Assembly: GCA_034439755.1 (NCBI GenBank)
Contig: JAWXAZ010000081.1
Location: 1 to 14,814 of the forward strand
Reading direction: 5' to 3'
DNA from: B1 sp034439755
GTDB taxonomy: Bacteria > Bacteroidota > Bacteroidia > UKL13-3
Length of the DNA: 14,814 bases
The notes under the pieces are model-generated. The model made no database searches, had not been told where the DNA came from, and was given only the letters and a program-made list of their open reading frames with translations. Positions 13,882 to 14,814 of this stretch are shown piece by piece; positions within the stretch are counted from its first letter, which is position 1, and the number at the start of each line of letters is the position of its first letter. Both the position numbers and the translations under genes were made by a program.

Positions 13882-14723
13882 TGGAATTAAAATTAGGCGT
13901 TGCCCAAAACTTGGCAAAGGAGTATAAACAAACCGAAATTGGTTTGATTCCAAGCGATTGGAATATGTTAGAATTTCAAGAAGTGATGGATGGTTTTTCG
14001 AGTGGTCAAACACCTTATAGAGCTAAACCTGAATTTTACACTGGAAATATTCCTTGGATTACAAGCGGAGAATTGAACTATAATGTAATTACTGACACAA
14101 AAGAAAAAATCACAATCGAAGGTGTTCAAGATGCTTTATTAAAAACAATTCCAGTTGGAACATTTCTTTTTGCAATTACAGGATTGGAAGCAGCAGGAAC
14201 AAGAGGAAGCTGTGCGATTATAGGTATCGCAGCAACAACGAATCAATCTTGTATGGCTTTATATCCTAAAAAGGGTATATTAATTACGCCATACTTGTAT
14301 CACTTTTATGTCCGTTATGGAAATGAATTAGCTTTTAAATATTGTCAAGGAACGAAGCAACAAAGTTTTACTGGCGGTATTGCCAAGAAACTCCCAATAA
14401 TAGTTCCACCAACAATTGAAGAACAAACTCTTATAGCCACCGCCCTATCCGATTCCTTGATAAGTAGTTTAGAAAAACTCATTGCCAAAAAACGCAACAT
14501 CAAACAAGGGGCAATGCAGAAATTGCTACAACCTAAAGAGGGTTGGGAAGTGAAGAAGTTGGGGGAGTTATTTGAAATCACTTCTAGTAAACGTGTATTT
14601 CAAAGTGATTGGACAAGTGACGGTGTTCCTTTTTACCGCGCCAGAGAGTTAGCAGTTTTAGGAGAAAAAGGCTTTGTTGACAATGAATTATTCATTACTA
14701 GTGAAATGTATGTTAATAGCTAA
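13881..14723 (+). pseudogene. hsdS: Type I restriction-modification specificity subunit, truncated in TRD2
   Basis: ATG 13881 gives a 280-residue frame. The upstream in-frame ATG at 13821 is inside the ORF6N relict and gives a non-family leader. Residues 17-180 form a complete first target-recognition domain (YKQTEIGLIPSDWNML, GNIPWITSGELN, then GGIAKKLPIIVPPTIEEQ). Residues 181-215 form the conserved helical spacer (EEQTLIATALSDSLISSLEKLIAKKRNIKQGAMQKLL). The second domain starts (GWEVKKLGELFEITSSKR, GVPFYRARELA) but is cut after FITSEMY by a foreign-looking VNS and stop, losing about 120-150 residues plus the distal spacer. HsdS binds DNA through both domains and holds two HsdM copies; a half-HsdS can sometimes act as a dimer, but hsdM here is dead. 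The next gene follows six bases later. Confidence 0.85.
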
Positions 14724-14729
14724 AGTTTT

Positions 14730-14814
14730 ATGAAAAAAATATTTATGATAATAGGAATGTTAATTACGTTCCAATTTTTTAGTGCTTGCAATAAATGTCC
14801 TGAACTTAAAGACA
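14730..14814 (+). CDS. Lipoprotein, N-terminal part (runs off the window)
   Basis: The 28 visible codons read MKKIFMIIGMLITFQFFSAC then NKCPELKD, a clear lipoprotein signal peptide with lipobox FSAC (Cys20). The rest lies beyond the window, so the product cannot be named. It begins six bases after the hsdS truncation point and has no upstream promoter of its own in that gap. A rearrangement probably joined it to the broken hsdS. Confidence 0.7.
   Translation, partial: MKKIFMIIGMLITFQFFSACNKCPELKD

Overview
The window looks like a low-GC chromosome fragment from a member of the Bacteroidota. The evidence is a secreted protein with a type IX secretion C-terminal domain, TAnnTTTG-type -7 promoter boxes, few Shine-Dalgarno sites, and several protein families (DUF6702, VF530, Bacteroidota-type M1 peptidase, tyrosine-rich small lipoproteins) typical of that phylum. 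I cannot name a genus.

Layout. (1) 1-666: the C-terminal end of a REP-associated (IS200-like) transposase with decapeptide repeats and an internal perfect palindrome, followed by a 109-bp broken copy of part of the rhodanese-thioredoxin gene at 2336-3052. (2) 667-2166: a type IX secreted protein, separated by a strong bidirectional terminator from the next, convergent block. (3) 2336-3702, minus strand: a rhodanese, a small Cys-containing membrane protein and a rhodanese-thioredoxin lipoprotein. This looks like a sulfur/thiol-redox group, with a Crp/Fnr-like operator placed about 40 bp upstream of a predicted start site. (4) 3775-7551: a minus-strand pair (HupE/UreJ-like membrane protein, then a secreted M1 metallopeptidase) divergent, across only 20 bp, from a plus-strand pair (DUF6702 secreted protein, VF530 DNA-binding protein). 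(5) 7587-10233: four envelope or exported proteins of unknown role, including two tandem paralogous lipoproteins. (6) 10234-10605: a gene-free stretch holding an element bounded by imperfect inverted repeats, whose right end carries the start codon of the next gene. (7) 10606-14723: a type I restriction-modification locus in decay: a PD-(D/E)XK nuclease gene cut by an in-frame TAA, an hsdM missing three internal blocks including the NPPF motif, an ORF6N gene with a frameshifting internal deletion, and an hsdS truncated in its second target-recognition domain. No hsdR is visible. A new lipoprotein gene starts at 14730 and runs off the window.

The housekeeping-like part (2336-10233) appears intact. 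Both edges show rearrangement: transposase and gene-fragment duplication on the left, a decaying defence island on the right. The most notable observations are the damage shared by all four genes of the restriction-modification locus, the inverted-repeat element at its upstream boundary, a perfect 19-bp-arm hairpin inside the ORF6N gene, and the Crp/Fnr-like site before the rhodanese operon. All family assignments come from reading motifs by eye; no database search was run.
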